Below, one piece after another: positions 15,916 through 26,600 of a stretch of DNA of 64,000 nt. Origin of the DNA: Rhodospira trueperi (GTDB lineage: Bacteria > Pseudomonadota > Alphaproteobacteria > Rhodospirillales > Rhodospirillaceae); the NCBI RefSeq assembly GCF_900101965.1, contig NZ_FNAP01000001.1, positions 682,001-746,000 of the forward strand, written 5' to 3'. Position 1 is the first letter of the stretch. The number at the start of each line of letters is the position of its first letter. A program made the translations under genes and the position numbers. The notes below the pieces were generated by a model. The model was not told the origin of the DNA. It ran no database searches and saw only the letters and a program-made list of their open reading frames with translations.

Positions 15916-17742
15916 ATGACCTATGTCGCCGAACCCTACGGCCTGTTCGTCGATGACCTGCTGACGGCCTTCACTGGCGGGTCGATCCGGCAGGTGTTCC
16001 GCTTCCTGCCGGAGAACGAGCCGTTCGAGTTGAACGCGCCGGCCGAGGTACTGGCGAAGACGGTGCGCATCCACGGCATCGCCGGCGGCGCGCACAAGGT
16101 GTTCCAGCGCACCCGGGACTTCACGGTGGACAAGACCCGCGTCGTCTGGCTGACCGGGCCGGGCGGCGGCCGGCGGGACACGGCGGTCTGGCCCGACCCG
16201 GGCACGCGCTTCTATGTCAATTTCGAGCATCGCGGCCTGTTCCAGTCCACGCCGCTTCTGACCGACCGCAACCCGGGCAGTGTGACCCGCCTGCTAGCGG
16301 AAAGCATGGCGCGCGAGCACGCGGTCCTGTCGGGCCAGTTGGAGGCGGTCTACCGCGCGGCCTTCCTGGAAACCGCCGAGGGTCGCGACCTGGATCAGGT
16401 CTGCGCCCTGGTGGGCGTGACCCGGCGCGGCGCCAGCGCGGCCGCCGGACTGGTGGTGTTCTCGCGCGCCACCCCGGCGCCGGGCGACATTTCCATCGCC
16501 GCCGGGCTGCGGCTGTCCACGGTGGACGCGCCGGAGGTCATCTTCGAGGTGACGGAGGCCCGCACCCTGCGCCGGGGCGAGTTGTCGGTTGACGTGCCCG
16601 TGACGGCGCTGGCCGACGGGCCGGCGGGGATCGTGCCGGCCGGCGCCATCGGCATCCTTCACCGCCCGATCCTGGGGATCGACACCGTTGGCAACCCCAG
16701 GCCGACCGCCCTGGTCGGCAGCCGTGAGAGCGACGCCGAGTTGCGCGCCCGCGCCTCCCGCGCCCTGCAGAGCGCCGGCAAGGCCACCCAGGGCGCCATC
16801 GTCGGCGCCCTGACCCGGGTGGCGGGCGTGCGCGAAAAGGACGTGCGCGTCGCCGAGGACCCCATCGCCCGGCCGGGAGTCATCGAGGTCGATGTGGCCA
16901 TCGGCGAGGACCTGAACGAGGCCCAACGCGCCGAAACCGTCGCCCGCGTCGCCGACCTGCTGGACGAAAGCCGCCCGGCCGGAATCCGCGTGCTCGCAAA
17001 CCTGGACGCACCGCTGCCGGCGGGGGAGACCGCGCCCACGGGCAACCCGCGCGTGGACGAGGAGGGCGATCCGGTCACCATGGCGGGCGGTCAGGATCTG
17101 TTCGTCGATGTGGATGTCTCCGCCACCCTGATCCCGGCGCGGCTGGACCTCGCCGCCGATGAACGCGCCGCCCTGCGCGCCGCCGGCGAGGCGGAAATTC
17201 ACGCCTTCATCGCCGAGGCGGGGCTGGGCGAGGCCCTGATCTTCAACCGTCTCGTCGCCCGCCTGATGGCGCTGGAGGGCATGCTCGACGTGTCGCTGGA
17301 AATGAGCCTGCCCGGGGACACCAGCGGCAGCCGACAGAAGAACATCCTGCCCGCCAAGCCGGGCGCGCGGCCCCGGGCCGGGACCGTGGCCGTGCAGGTG
17401 GGCGCCTCGCTGATCCTGATCGACGTGTCTGTCTCGATCACACTGAAGGGCGTGGCCTTGCTCGACCAGCCGGATCCGGCGCGGGAAAGCGCGCGGGCGG
17501 CGGTCGAAGCCGAACTGCGCGCGGGTGTCGCGACCCTGTCTGGGCCGGAGTTGACCGTCGCCGCGCTGCGCGGCCTGCTATCGGAGAGCGACACCTACGA
17601 GGTGGGCGATCTGCACTATCAGGTCACCTACCAGGACGCCGGGGTGCGGGTGCAGGCCCAGGACGTCACCCTGCCGCTGGGCGGGCTGGAACAGCTCTGG
17701 GTGCGCGGGGTTTCGCTGCTCAACACGGAGACCGGAGCATGA
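15916..17742 (+). CDS. Baseplate J-like wedge protein
   Basis: A 608-residue gpJ/gp6-like wedge component that forms the outer ring of the baseplate. The core appears at about residues 255-330, with GSRESDAELRARASRALQ followed by GAIVGALTRVAGVREKDVRVAEDP, the Baseplate_J signature. The protein is longer than simple gpJ (about 300-400 residues). It has an extra N-terminal domain of ~110 residues and a C-terminal extension of two further alpha/beta units, suggesting elaboration of the wedge. Its stop overlaps the next start by ATGA. Confidence 0.92.
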   Translation: MTYVAEPYGLFVDDLLTAFTGGSIRQVFRFLPENEPFELNAPAEVLAKTVRIHGIAGGAHKVFQRTRDFTVDKTRVVWLTGPGGGRRDTAVWPDPGTRFYVNFEHRGLFQSTPLLTDRNPGSVTRLLAESMAREHAVLSGQLEAVYRAAFLETAEGRDLDQVCALVGVTRRGASAAAGLVVFSRATPAPGDISIAAGLRLSTVDAPEVIFEVTEARTLRRGELSVDVPVTALADGPAGIVPAGAIGILHRPILGIDTVGNPRPTALVGSRESDAELRARASRALQSAGKATQGAIVGALTRVAGVREKDVRVAEDPIARPGVIEVDVAIGEDLNEAQRAETVARVADLLDESRPAGIRVLANLDAPLPAGETAPTGNPRVDEEGDPVTMAGGQDLFVDVDVSATLIPARLDLAADERAALRAAGEAEIHAFIAEAGLGEALIFNRLVARLMALEGMLDVSLEMSLPGDTSGSRQKNILPAKPGARPRAGTVAVQVGASLILIDVSVSITLKGVALLDQPDPARESARAAVEAELRAGVATLSGPELTVAALRGLLSESDTYEVGDLHYQVTYQDAGVRVQAQDVTLPLGGLEQLWVRGVSLLNTETGA

Positions 17743-19316
17743 GCCGCGCCGACGTCATCCTGTCGCGCTTCCCGGCGCATCTGGAGGCCGGCCAGCCGGG
17801 CAAGCTGCTCGGCGTGATCGCCGCCGCCCAGGCGCGAGACATGGACGTGGCGGCGTCGGAGATGGCCGCCATCCGCCGCGCTCATCGCATTGGCGAGGCG
17901 GACGAACTGACCGACGTGATGCGGCTGGGAGCGCTGCACCGGATCACGGCCGCCGAGATGGAGGTGCTGGCGCTGCGCATGACCCAGGCACGGGCGGAGT
18001 TGAAGGTTGTGGACGGAACGGCCCCCCTGCCCGACCGGCTGGCGGCGGCGGAACGGCTGCTCGACACCTTTGGACTCGGTGGGGAGCCTCCCCGCCTCGC
18101 CGCCTTCCTGGACGACGGCCTGGACGCCGACGCGCTGGACGGTCCGGACGGCGAAACCGCGCTCGACCGTCTGTCGGCGGCGGCCCATCGCGCGGTGCGC
18201 CGGGCCTCCCGAGTCGCGTTGACGCGCGCCCGGGTGCTGGGCATCTGCCGCCGGCACGCCCGCGGCAACGGCACCGTCGCCGCCCTGATCGAAGGCGCGG
18301 CCAACGCCCTCGACCTGGACGTCGGCCCGATCCAACACAGCGTGGACCGCTATCTGCACGCCGCCGTCGCCACTGACCGATTGCGCCTGACCGGCCCGGA
18401 CGGTCCCCTGCCCGCCGCCGAGGAGGTGGTCGGCCTGATCGAGAACCCGCCCTGGCGCGACCAGACCGATGAGACCCGCCGGCATCACGGCGAGGTTTTC
18501 GAGGTCAAACGACGCGGGTTCGGGCGGGAGCGGCTGGCGATCCGGATCGTGGGCGTGGACGAGCGCACGCATCGGCCCATCATCGTCAATCGCGACGAGG
18601 GCCGGGGGATCGGCTTCATGGGGCAGGTGCCGAACAACAGCGTACTGGAGTTCAATGAGGACGGACGCGCGCGCCTTGACGGCGCCGATGCGACCGCCGC
18701 CGCGTTTTCGTTCCGGGGTGCGGTGTTCGCGGACGCCGAAAAGCCGCACGACCGCGATTTCCGCTTCGACGCGGGCGACTGCGCGTTCGCGACGTTCGAA
18801 CCGGCCGGCGCAGGAGGACGGGGCTTTTCCTATCCCCACGCCGGTCACCCGATCACCGCCCCCGGCATCGGTGTCGGCGTGACGCGCTACGCGGCTTTCA
18901 GCGGACTGGCCCATTTCGCCAGCCGCCGCGACGCGGAGGCGACGTCGGTCGCGGTCGTGCCGACCGTGTTTTCGGGCACCTTCGATCACACCGTGTTCGG
19001 CGGCCTGGACGACGGCAAACGCCCTGATTTCGCGGCCATCCGGTTCTCGTGGTTGGAACGGCGGGCGTACACCGTGCGGGTGGTGATTCCGGCCCGGTTC
19101 CGGGCGCTCGACGCCGAGAACGACGGCGCGGCGGTGCTGCGGCATGTGGCGCGCGCGCTCGACCGCTTCCGGGCGGCGGGGATCGTGGTGGAGGTGAGGT
19201 TCCTCGACGGCCGCTTCGTGGTCGGCGAGGCGGTGTTGAGCGACGGGGCGGCGGTCAATCCCGTCGCCGCGTTGCAGGGCGGCACGGTGCTGTGGGACAG
19301 CTCCGACACGGACTGA
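17739..19316 (+). CDS. Large protein in the gpI position of the baseplate
   Basis: A 525-residue protein. The N-terminal ~110 residues (ILSRFPAHLEAGQPGKLLGVI, DVMRLGALH) resemble the start of tail protein gpI-type wedges, and position after gpJ fits that role. The central part is helical with many Arg. The C-terminal half is beta-rich (FSYPHAGHPITAPGIG, YTVRVVIPARFRALDAEN). It is far longer than gpI proteins of ~200 residues, so it may combine wedge and fibre-attachment functions. It was recognised from context more than from motifs. Confidence 0.72.
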   Translation: MSRADVILSRFPAHLEAGQPGKLLGVIAAAQARDMDVAASEMAAIRRAHRIGEADELTDVMRLGALHRITAAEMEVLALRMTQARAELKVVDGTAPLPDRLAAAERLLDTFGLGGEPPRLAAFLDDGLDADALDGPDGETALDRLSAAAHRAVRRASRVALTRARVLGICRRHARGNGTVAALIEGAANALDLDVGPIQHSVDRYLHAAVATDRLRLTGPDGPLPAAEEVVGLIENPPWRDQTDETRRHHGEVFEVKRRGFGRERLAIRIVGVDERTHRPIIVNRDEGRGIGFMGQVPNNSVLEFNEDGRARLDGADATAAAFSFRGAVFADAEKPHDRDFRFDAGDCAFATFEPAGAGGRGFSYPHAGHPITAPGIGVGVTRYAAFSGLAHFASRRDAEATSVAVVPTVFSGTFDHTVFGGLDDGKRPDFAAIRFSWLERRAYTVRVVIPARFRALDAENDGAAVLRHVARALDRFRAAGIVVEVRFLDGRFVVGEAVLSDGAAVNPVAALQGGTVLWDSSDTD

Positions 19317-19352
19317 GGACAGGCATTCGGCGACCAGGAGCGAGGCAGGGCA

Positions 19353-20063
19353 ATGGCATTGGAAGACTTCATCGCGCGCGAGGTGGCCCCGGGCGAGCCG
19401 CTGACCGCCCAGGCCTGGAACGACATCGTGCGAGCCACGGCCGATCTGATCTCGACCGTGCAGGGCCTGTCCGGCTCCGTGCTGGAGGTCATGATCGCCA
19501 ACGCCGATGTCGATCCGGCACAGGCCCGCGTCACCGCGCTCGGCGCGGACGGCGGCGCCGTGGAGGCGGCCCGGCCCATCAAGCCGAAGGGGCCGTTCAT
19601 CCTGACCAACCTGACGCCCGGTCCCTATACCATCCGCGCCAGCGCGCCGGGCTTCGGCACCGCCACGACCACGGTGACCGCCCCTTCCGCCACCACGGTT
19701 GAGTTGGCCCTGGAGCGCACCCAACCACGCATGCCCTCGGTGTTCGGCGAGGCGTTGGCGGTGGCGCTGGAGCTGTTGAAGGAAGAGGGGATCGCGGTCT
19801 CCCGCGTCATCGACGCCACCGGGCGGGAGGTGGCGCCGGCCAACCCCGATCCGGATTACCGGGACACGCCGGTGCTCATGCAACTCCCGGCCGCCGGCGA
19901 GCCGGTGTCCTCCAAGACCGGCGCCCAGCTCGTCGTCGCCGCCTCGGTGAAGGTCGAACCCTCGGTCGAGGTGCCGTCGCTGACCGGCCTCACCCTCGAC
20001 GAGGCGCGACAGGTGCTCGACGACCTGGGTCTCGTACTCGGCAAGGTCACGACCAAACGCTGA
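19353..20063 (+). CDS. PASTA-domain protein with carboxypeptidase-regulatory-like domain
   Basis: A 236-residue protein. Residues about 75-125 form a beta-sandwich of the carboxypeptidase-regulatory type (LTPGPYTIRASAPGFGTAT). A PASTA-like unit follows (LLKEEGIAVSRV ... MQLPAAGEPVSSKTGAQLVV), then the first half of a second PASTA (VPSLTGLTLDEARQVLDDLG) that stops abruptly at VTTKR. PASTA modules usually bind peptidoglycan or stack into rods. No signal peptide or TM is present. It lies between baseplate and fibre genes, so it may decorate the baseplate or contact the cell wall. Confidence 0.72.
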   Translation: MALEDFIAREVAPGEPLTAQAWNDIVRATADLISTVQGLSGSVLEVMIANADVDPAQARVTALGADGGAVEAARPIKPKGPFILTNLTPGPYTIRASAPGFGTATTTVTAPSATTVELALERTQPRMPSVFGEALAVALELLKEEGIAVSRVIDATGREVAPANPDPDYRDTPVLMQLPAAGEPVSSKTGAQLVVAASVKVEPSVEVPSLTGLTLDEARQVLDDLGLVLGKVTTKR

Positions 20064-20093
20064 CGGCGGACCGCGTAACGAAGGATGATCGCC

Positions 20094-20633
20094 ATGCCCA
20101 CCACTCGTTTTTCCTCCGGCACGTTCAGAAAATCCGCCGATGTGCAGCTTGTCGACCTGAGCGAAAAGGCGGCCAGCGCCAAAATCGTGCGCGAGGGCCT
20201 GAATGTGCCTCCGGTCAAGCTGGACGACGCCGCACTGGACCGCTTCGTTCTGGAGGACCTCATCAAGCCCGACGAAGCGCCTCGCGTGGTCAGTCAGTCG
20301 GTCAAGGCCGGCACCAAGGTGCCGCGCGGCACGGAGGTGGACCTGTTCCTCGCCCCGCGCCAGTCCATCCCGGGCAAACTCATCCCCGGATCGCATCGCG
20401 GCATCGCCAAGGAAACCACGACGATGGAAGACATCGTCAAGGCCCATCTGGCCGACCGCGCCATGCGCGAACGCGTCGCCAAGTACGACAGCTTCGAGGA
20501 GATGCCTGAAATCGAACAGAAGGCGTTCCATCGAGCCCTGGAGGAACGTGACATCGAGATCGACGAGACGAAACCGGACCTCAACTCCGACTCCGCCTTC
20601 CGGACCATGAAGACGGCCCTGGCCTTCGGTTGA
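20094..20633 (+). CDS. PASTA-like protein, second of pair
   Basis: A 179-residue protein. The first ~95 residues contain a PASTA-like pattern: an AASAKIVREGLNVPPVKL helix, then VVSQSVKAGTKVPRGTEVDLFL, which closely follows the consensus end of a PASTA repeat. The remaining part is charged and helical (TMEDIVKAHLADRAMRERVAKY). The ATG at 20094 is preferred over the one at 20085 because AAGGA lies 9 bases before it. It sits 30 bases after the first PASTA gene and 16 bases before the next one; the three genes appear to be related modules. The role is unknown. Confidence 0.65.
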   Translation: MPTTRFSSGTFRKSADVQLVDLSEKAASAKIVREGLNVPPVKLDDAALDRFVLEDLIKPDEAPRVVSQSVKAGTKVPRGTEVDLFLAPRQSIPGKLIPGSHRGIAKETTTMEDIVKAHLADRAMRERVAKYDSFEEMPEIEQKAFHRALEERDIEIDETKPDLNSDSAFRTMKTALAFG

Positions 20634-20649
20634 AACGAGGTGTGGACCG

Positions 20650-22407
20650 ATGCCCGTCTTTGTCGACTCCAGCCCCGACAAACCCACCGCAACCGACGGC
20701 GTCACGGCCGAACGGACGGGTGGGCTCAGGGCGCTTCAGTTCAACGGCGGCGTGACGGCCGACGACCTGCGCGACGCCGTCAAGGATCTCGAGTTGAATC
20801 ATGACCTCGATCTCCTCGACATCGTGGTCGCTCAGGGACGCATGGAGGCACGGCGGGACCTCACCCTGCCGGCCAACGCCCTGGTGGATCGGGCCTCGGT
20901 TGTGGTGACGGCTCGATCCTCCGCCCTGACGGCGGCACGCGCCGTGGCGCAGCTTCGGTTGGGACCGCCGCCGCCCGGGTACGAGGACCTCGCCGACGGT
21001 GCCCTAATCGTCGATCTGGGCGTGCCGCGCACGGTGACCGCGATCGCGGTACCGGAGTCCTTCGGGATCCATCAGGTGCGGACATGGACGGGAACGGGCT
21101 TCGGTCCGTTGCCCGCCTTTCCCTCCCCCCTGCCCGATCCGCTTGAGGAGTCCGATTACGGCTCGACCATCGTCCTGCCGGCCGAAGTGCGCACCGAGCG
21201 TCTGGAAATCACCTACTCCGGCGGCGATGACGGTCAGAACCTGATGGACCGCGCCGTTCTGGCCCTGCCGGATGCGCCCGCCAACCTTCAACTTGCCATC
21301 GAGGGCAGCGGCATCGTCTGGCGCGAGCAGGGCATCGTGACGCCGGGACCGGATGAGGAGATCACCACCACCGGATGGAACAGCGAGGGCAAGCGGCGCG
21401 TGGATCTGACGGCGGCGCTCGGCGCCCGCCTGGGCAATCCAAGGTCGGCGGACCCCGTGACGCTGGTGCTGGTCCTGACCAGTTCATCGCCGGGGGCCCT
21501 GGCCATCTCGGCCCTTGAGTCGGAAACGCGGCGCATCCGCCGATGCACGCTGGCCGGGCAATCGGGGGAGGTGGTATCGTTCTCGAACGCGGGCCGGGTG
21601 GTCCAGGCCCTGACCGGACCCGACCTGCCCACCGATGCCACGGTCAGTGAGATCCGCTTCACCGCCAGCGCATCGCCAAGGCCACCGCGCACACTTCCCC
21701 CCGTGGGGCCGGAGGCCAGCGACAAGGTTGCCCTGACGCTGGATCCGGATCATGCCGTTCTGGTGCGGCTGCCGGTGACCTCCGGACTTGAGCACTTTGA
21801 GGCGCTGAGCGTGGCCGCCACCGGCGGCCCTGAGGGCGCCGAAATCCGTGCCCTGCTGTGGGACTCGCGTGTGGATGCGGAGGAGCGGGTTTCGGAGTCC
21901 ATGATCTCCGTGCCCACCGCACCGCTGGAGGCCCCGGCAACCGATCCGGCAAGCCTGGAGGCCGGCGCGCAGGCATGGGCATGGCTGTCGCTGACCTTTC
22001 CGGAGCCGGTCCCGCTGCCCCCGGATCGCCCGCTGTGGGCCGCCATCCTGTGCAGCCGGGGCGCGGCGACGCTGGCGATGACCGACACCACGGCGGCCAC
22101 GGAGGCCGGGCGGGTGCGGGTCGGCCCCGCCACCGGCCCGTTCCAGGCGTTGCCGGCCCTGTTCGACCGGGAGGGCTATGCCGGCCTGCGGGCACGGATC
22201 CGCATGATCGGCACCGCCCCGGCCGAAGCGCCCCTCGATCCGCTGGCCATCGGCTGGCCGGCCGCCGCCACGGTGCTGCCGACCAAGAAGGGCACGCGGG
22301 TGATACTCAGCGGCGCGGCGGTGGCAGGCGGGCCGGCGCTTGATCTGGTGGCCCTGACCCCGATGACCCTGACCCTGACCGACATCGACGTCGTTTCCGA
22401 TTCATAG
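20650..22407 (+). CDS. Beta-rich tail/fibre protein, unknown family
   Basis: A 585-residue protein I cannot assign. The N-terminal ~100 residues end in [17 protein letters not shown], weakly reminiscent of a degenerate PASTA unit. The rest is predicted beta-sandwich domains: a discoidin-like stretch ([21 protein letters not shown] ... [19 protein letters not shown]) and further sheets to the end. It has no signal peptide or membrane helix. Gene position, between PASTA proteins and the collagen fibre, suggests a fibre base or receptor-binding subunit. It is followed after 16 bases by the fibre gene. Confidence 0.65.
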   Translation: MPVFVDSSPDKPTATDGVTAERTGGLRALQFNGGVTADDLRDAVKDLELNHDLDLLDIVVAQGRMEARRDLTLPANALVDRASVVVTARSSALTAARAVAQLRLGPPPPGYEDLADGALIVDLGVPRTVTAIAVPESFGIHQVRTWTGTGFGPLPAFPSPLPDPLEESDYGSTIVLPAEVRTERLEITYSGGDDGQNLMDRAVLALPDAPANLQLAIEGSGIVWREQGIVTPGPDEEITTTGWNSEGKRRVDLTAALGARLGNPRSADPVTLVLVLTSSSPGALAISALESETRRIRRCTLAGQSGEVVSFSNAGRVVQALTGPDLPTDATVSEIRFTASASPRPPRTLPPVGPEASDKVALTLDPDHAVLVRLPVTSGLEHFEALSVAATGGPEGAEIRALLWDSRVDAEERVSESMISVPTAPLEAPATDPASLEAGAQAWAWLSLTFPEPVPLPPDRPLWAAILCSRGAATLAMTDTTAATEAGRVRVGPATGPFQALPALFDREGYAGLRARIRMIGTAPAEAPLDPLAIGWPAAATVLPTKKGTRVILSGAAVAGGPALDLVALTPMTLTLTDIDVVSDS

Positions 22408-22423
22408 AAAGGACGGGCGAGCC

Positions 22424-23668
22424 ATGGCCCAGGATGCGCGCACCACCTTCGTCGACGGCCTGCGGGTGACGGGCGACCACCTCCAGCACATGCAGGACCG
22501 GCTGCGCGAGGCGGTGCTGGACCTGCGCATGACGGTCGGTTTGGGCCGCGTCGCCTGGGGCCTGCGGGCGACACTGGAGGGCGACGCACTGCACCTGACG
22601 CCGGGCGCGGCCTTCGCGGCCTCCGGCGTGCGGCTGTTCGTGAACAGCGCACAGTCCCACACCCTGCCGCCGGAACGCCCGCTGCGGCTGGTCATGCGGG
22701 CCGCCAACGGGGATGTCGCGGCGCTACGGGTGGGCGATGTGCAGACGCTGGTGACGCTGACGACCAACGTGACGCTGGAGCCCGACGACGGAAGCGACGT
22801 CGGCGCGGACGCCCTGGTGATCGCCACCATCGATGCCGAGAGCGCGCTGGCGCAGCCGGACGCCCTGTTCGTGGCCATGGGCGGGCATGCGCATTCCGGC
22901 GCCCACGTCCAGGATGCGCTCGGGCACTGGCGCTTCGACGGCGCCGAAATCCAGGGCGCCCAGGGACCACGCGGCCCGCGCGGCGAGCATGGACCGCCGG
23001 GGCCGCCCGGTCCCCAGGGCGAACAAGGCCCCACCGGCCCGCAGGGCGAGCATGGCCCTCCGGGACCGCCCGGCCCCCAGGGCGAACAAGGCCCCACCGG
23101 CCCGCAGGGCGAGCATGGCCCTCCTGGACCGCCCGGCCCCGCCGGTCCCAGAGGGGAGGACGGCCCGCCCGGCGCCGACGGCGCCCGGGGACCGCGCGGC
23201 CCCCGGGGCGAGCCCGGCGAGGGGATGGCCGGCGACTGGCCGTTCGTTGCCCGGATCGGCTGGAAGCACGGCGCTTCCCTGAATGCCCAGGAGGCCGCCC
23301 GGCAGCTCGCGCATATCCGCTTCGCCCTGTCCGAGCCACCGCACCCACGCATCGCCGAAAGCCAACCGCAAATCGTCGAGGTCTGGATTGCCGGCACCGG
23401 CGCGCAGGACCCTCAGCCGCTCCACGCCCTCCCCGGAACCACGCGGATGGACGGCCGGGAGGTGTTCTGGAAGCCCGAGATCAACCGGGACCGTCTGGAC
23501 GCCATGGTGCGACAGGGGGCGCGGCTGACCATCCGCCTGCACGTCGGCGCTCTGTTCGATGAGCAGGAGCGCGTGTTCTCCGCCGCACTGGACGCCGCCC
23601 TGGGGATCAAGACGCCTCACCTACCGGGTGGTGTCCTCGAGACCTGGATGATCGTGACCGCCCGCTGA
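22424..23668 (+). CDS. Collagen-like tail fibre protein
   Basis: A 414-residue protein. Residues 1-~175 form an N-terminal attachment domain ending in a His-rich [12 protein letters not shown] segment, reminiscent of the HxH metal sites of phage fibres. Residues about 178-266 are ~29 uninterrupted Gly-X-Y triplets ([18 protein letters not shown] and variants), a bacterial collagen triple helix. The last ~145 residues are a globular head with [13 protein letters not shown], probably the trimerising or receptor-binding tip. The DNA for the collagen part has near-identical 63-bp tandem units. The fibre presumably extends from the baseplate to recognise target surfaces. Confidence 0.85.
   Translation: MAQDARTTFVDGLRVTGDHLQHMQDRLREAVLDLRMTVGLGRVAWGLRATLEGDALHLTPGAAFAASGVRLFVNSAQSHTLPPERPLRLVMRAANGDVAALRVGDVQTLVTLTTNVTLEPDDGSDVGADALVIATIDAESALAQPDALFVAMGGHAHSGAHVQDALGHWRFDGAEIQGAQGPRGPRGEHGPPGPPGPQGEQGPTGPQGEHGPPGPPGPQGEQGPTGPQGEHGPPGPPGPAGPRGEDGPPGADGARGPRGPRGEPGEGMAGDWPFVARIGWKHGASLNAQEAARQLAHIRFALSEPPHPRIAESQPQIVEVWIAGTGAQDPQPLHALPGTTRMDGREVFWKPEINRDRLDAMVRQGARLTIRLHVGALFDEQERVFSAALDAALGIKTPHLPGGVLETWMIVTAR
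22981..23142 (+). repeat. 63-bp tandem repeats in collagen coding region
   Basis: Two complete 63-bp units (22981-23043 and 23044-23106) and more than half of a third (from 23107) encode the same 21-residue Gly-X-Y block. The units differ by only a few third-position changes. Such units can be gained or lost by slippage or recombination in steps of 21 residues without a frameshift. Confidence 0.9.
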
Positions 23669-23692
23669 CGGCCCGGACAGGAGAGGCCCGCC

Positions 23693-26600
23693 ATGTCCGA
23701 CGAAGACGACATCGCCCTGGACGAGGGGACCGAAGAGCAGGACGACAGCCGGATCTGGGCGCTCAAACCCGACGACGAACGCGCCCGGACGGAGGCCGAG
23801 CGGCGCGCCCTGACCGACCTGGACCTCGATTTGGTCGCCACGGGCGCCTACGACCGGGCGGCCGATCCGGCCTTCGCCGACGCCCAGTCGGCGGCGCTGA
23901 CCTGGGCGCCGCGCGGGCCGCGCAACGTCGGCGGGCGAATCCGCGCCATGGTCCAGGACCCGGCCCATCCCGACACCTTCTACGCCGGCAGCAGCCAGGG
24001 CGGCGTGTGGAAGACCACCAACCGGGGCGACACCTGGACGCCGCTGACCGGGCTTGTCCGCGCCAACAAGGAGGTGGCGGTGCCCGTCGGCGCGCTCGGG
24101 CTGTGTGAGCGCTCGCCGCAGCATCTCTACGTCGCCACCGGTGCCCTGATCGACAACCCGACCCTGACCGGCATCGGCCTGTTCTACACCGACGACGGCG
24201 GCGACACCTTCCGGCGCCTCGTGGACGAGACCCACGGCGGTAACGCCTTCCGCCGCTTCTCAAAGGTCCTGGTCGATCCCTGGGAGCCACGCCGGGCGTG
24301 GTGCGCCTCCGAGGACGGGCTGTTCCGCACGGAACCCGGCGTCAGTGCGAACGACCCGCCGCAGGTGCAGGCGATCGCCGACACCAACAACTGGGCCGGG
24401 TTCGAGATCACCGACGTGGCCATTGACTTCGGCGGCCTTAACGCGGCGACGCGGCCCGCGAAGTACACGGTCTACGCAGCGGTCAAGGACGACGGGGTCT
24501 ACCGCGCGATTTTCGACTGGGCGACCCAGACCTATGACCCGGTCGGCGGCAACACCTGGAACCAGGTCTTCAATCCCTTTGATCATGCCACGGATCCGGA
24601 TCGCATCCTGTTCGCCCTGTGCGCCTCGCAGCCGGATCGCCTGTACTGCGTGTTCAGCTTTTTCCGGCGCGGTGTGCTGGCGTCCCGCGTCTTTCGGTCG
24701 GATGACAGCGGCGCCACCTGGAACCCGACGCCAGCGAACCGGCGCCGGACAGGCGTGCATCGGGACGGCGACCAGTCCTTTCATGCCTTCGTGCTGGAGG
24801 TCTGCCCGCGCGATCCGGATGTGGTGGTGGCCGGCTCGGTGGACCTGTACGCCAGCCACAACGGCGGCGGATCCTGGGCGAAAATCATGGACTGGGAGCA
24901 GTATGACCTGGGGGACCGCGCCCAGCACGCCGACCAGCACGAGGTGCTGTTCGAACGCTCGCAGTACAACGATTCAACCGCCTTCACCGGGGCGGACGCG
25001 GGCAATCCGCGCGAGATCTGGGTCGGCAACGACGGCGGCGTCAGCCAAGGCCAGACCGACGGCGCCAACTGGCGCAAGCGCAGCCACGGCATCCTGGCGA
25101 CGCAGTACTACGACATCCAGGTGCATCCCGACTTTCCGTTCATCCGCTCCGCCGGGTTCCAGGACAACGGCACCTGGATGGGCTTCGGCGGCCCCTCCTG
25201 GCATCACATGGGCGGCGGCGACGGCGGCGGCTCGGCCTTCTATCATGGCGACATCCAGCGCATCCTTCTGAGCTGGCAGGGTAACGTCGGCGATGTGTTT
25301 AGTCTGGTGGACGTGCGGCCGGAGACGCGGCCCCTGCCGCTGCCGAACCGGCCCCGGCTGGAATACCGCAACTCCCTGCCGGACGTGGCCGGGCTCGGCC
25401 CGACCGAGCACGACGGCCCGTTCCGCATCACCGTCGCCAACCAGACCAACCGCAATCGCGGCTTCCGCCACAGCGGCGTGTTCGGCGGCCGCGTTATCCA
25501 CCACCCGACGACCACGCCGGACTTCCTGGTGGCGCGCGCGGGCGCCGCCTACCGCTCGACGGACGGCATCCGGTTCAATCGCCTGACGGGGGCCGGCGCC
25601 AACAACCCGGCCAACCTGGGCGGGAACGACGTCACCGCCATCGCCTATTCCCCCGCCAGCCCCGATACCCACTGGTGGATTGGCACCGAGGGCAGCGCCG
25701 ACGACGCCCGCCTGTTCCGGACCACGGACGGCGGCGCGTCGTGGCTGCGCGTGGACAACAGCCAGATGAGCTACGTGGCCGACGTCAGCGGGCACCCGAC
25801 CCGGGCCGAGGTGGCGGCGGTCGCCCTGTCGCGCGACGCCGATCAGGTCTACGTCACCCCGGACTCCGGGGCGACATGGCACGAGATCGCGCGCAGCGGC
25901 ACGGCGCCCGACAATCTGCCCGAGACCCCGGTGACCACGGTGCGCTTCGACCCAAACAGCCCGAACGACCTGAGCCAACCGCAGACGCTGTACGTCGGCA
26001 CCGGGGCCGGGGTGTTCGTGGCCCGCGACGTGGACCTGTCGGCCCCCGTCCCGAAGGGGACGTGGCGCCACCTCAACACCGGCATGCCGCTCGTTACGGT
26101 GCAGGACCTCCATTTCGTGCCGGTTCTGGCCGAGGATGGCTCGGTGGCGCGGCATCTGTTGCTGTGCGCCACCTACGGCCGGGGCCTCTACGAGTGTGCG
26201 CTGGACGGAACCCCTTCCGTGCGGCTGTTCATGCGCTCCACCGTCATCGACGACGGGACGACGTATCAGAACACACAGGCCGCCGTGACCGTCGACCCGC
26301 GCATCCGCATGGTCACCACCGACGCCACGGAGGACCTGCACTGGCACCGCGCGTTCGACCTGCGCGTCGACAGCGCCGACAACTTCGACTTCGGCGACAG
26401 CTTCGACGGCGCCGAGTTCGACGAGCGCTTCCGCAGCGGGATCCTGAACGTCGGCCGGCGGAACCGGATCTTCGTGCAGATCCATACCGCCGGCTTCTCC
26501 ACCGTGGACGGCATCGACCTGCGGCTGTATTTCGCCAACGCGGAGCCACCCGCCCCGGGGCAAGACCCGCAGGCGCCCGATCTCGACGCCGGCTTCTGGG

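Noticed and set aside
17628-20705. Open frame of >1000 codons antisense to the gpI-position and PASTA genes
   Set aside because: It spans three well-formed genes and has no recognisable domain.
22957-23220. CRISPR-like direct repeats
   Set aside because: The repeats are contiguous coding repeats for Gly-X-Y triplets without spacers.
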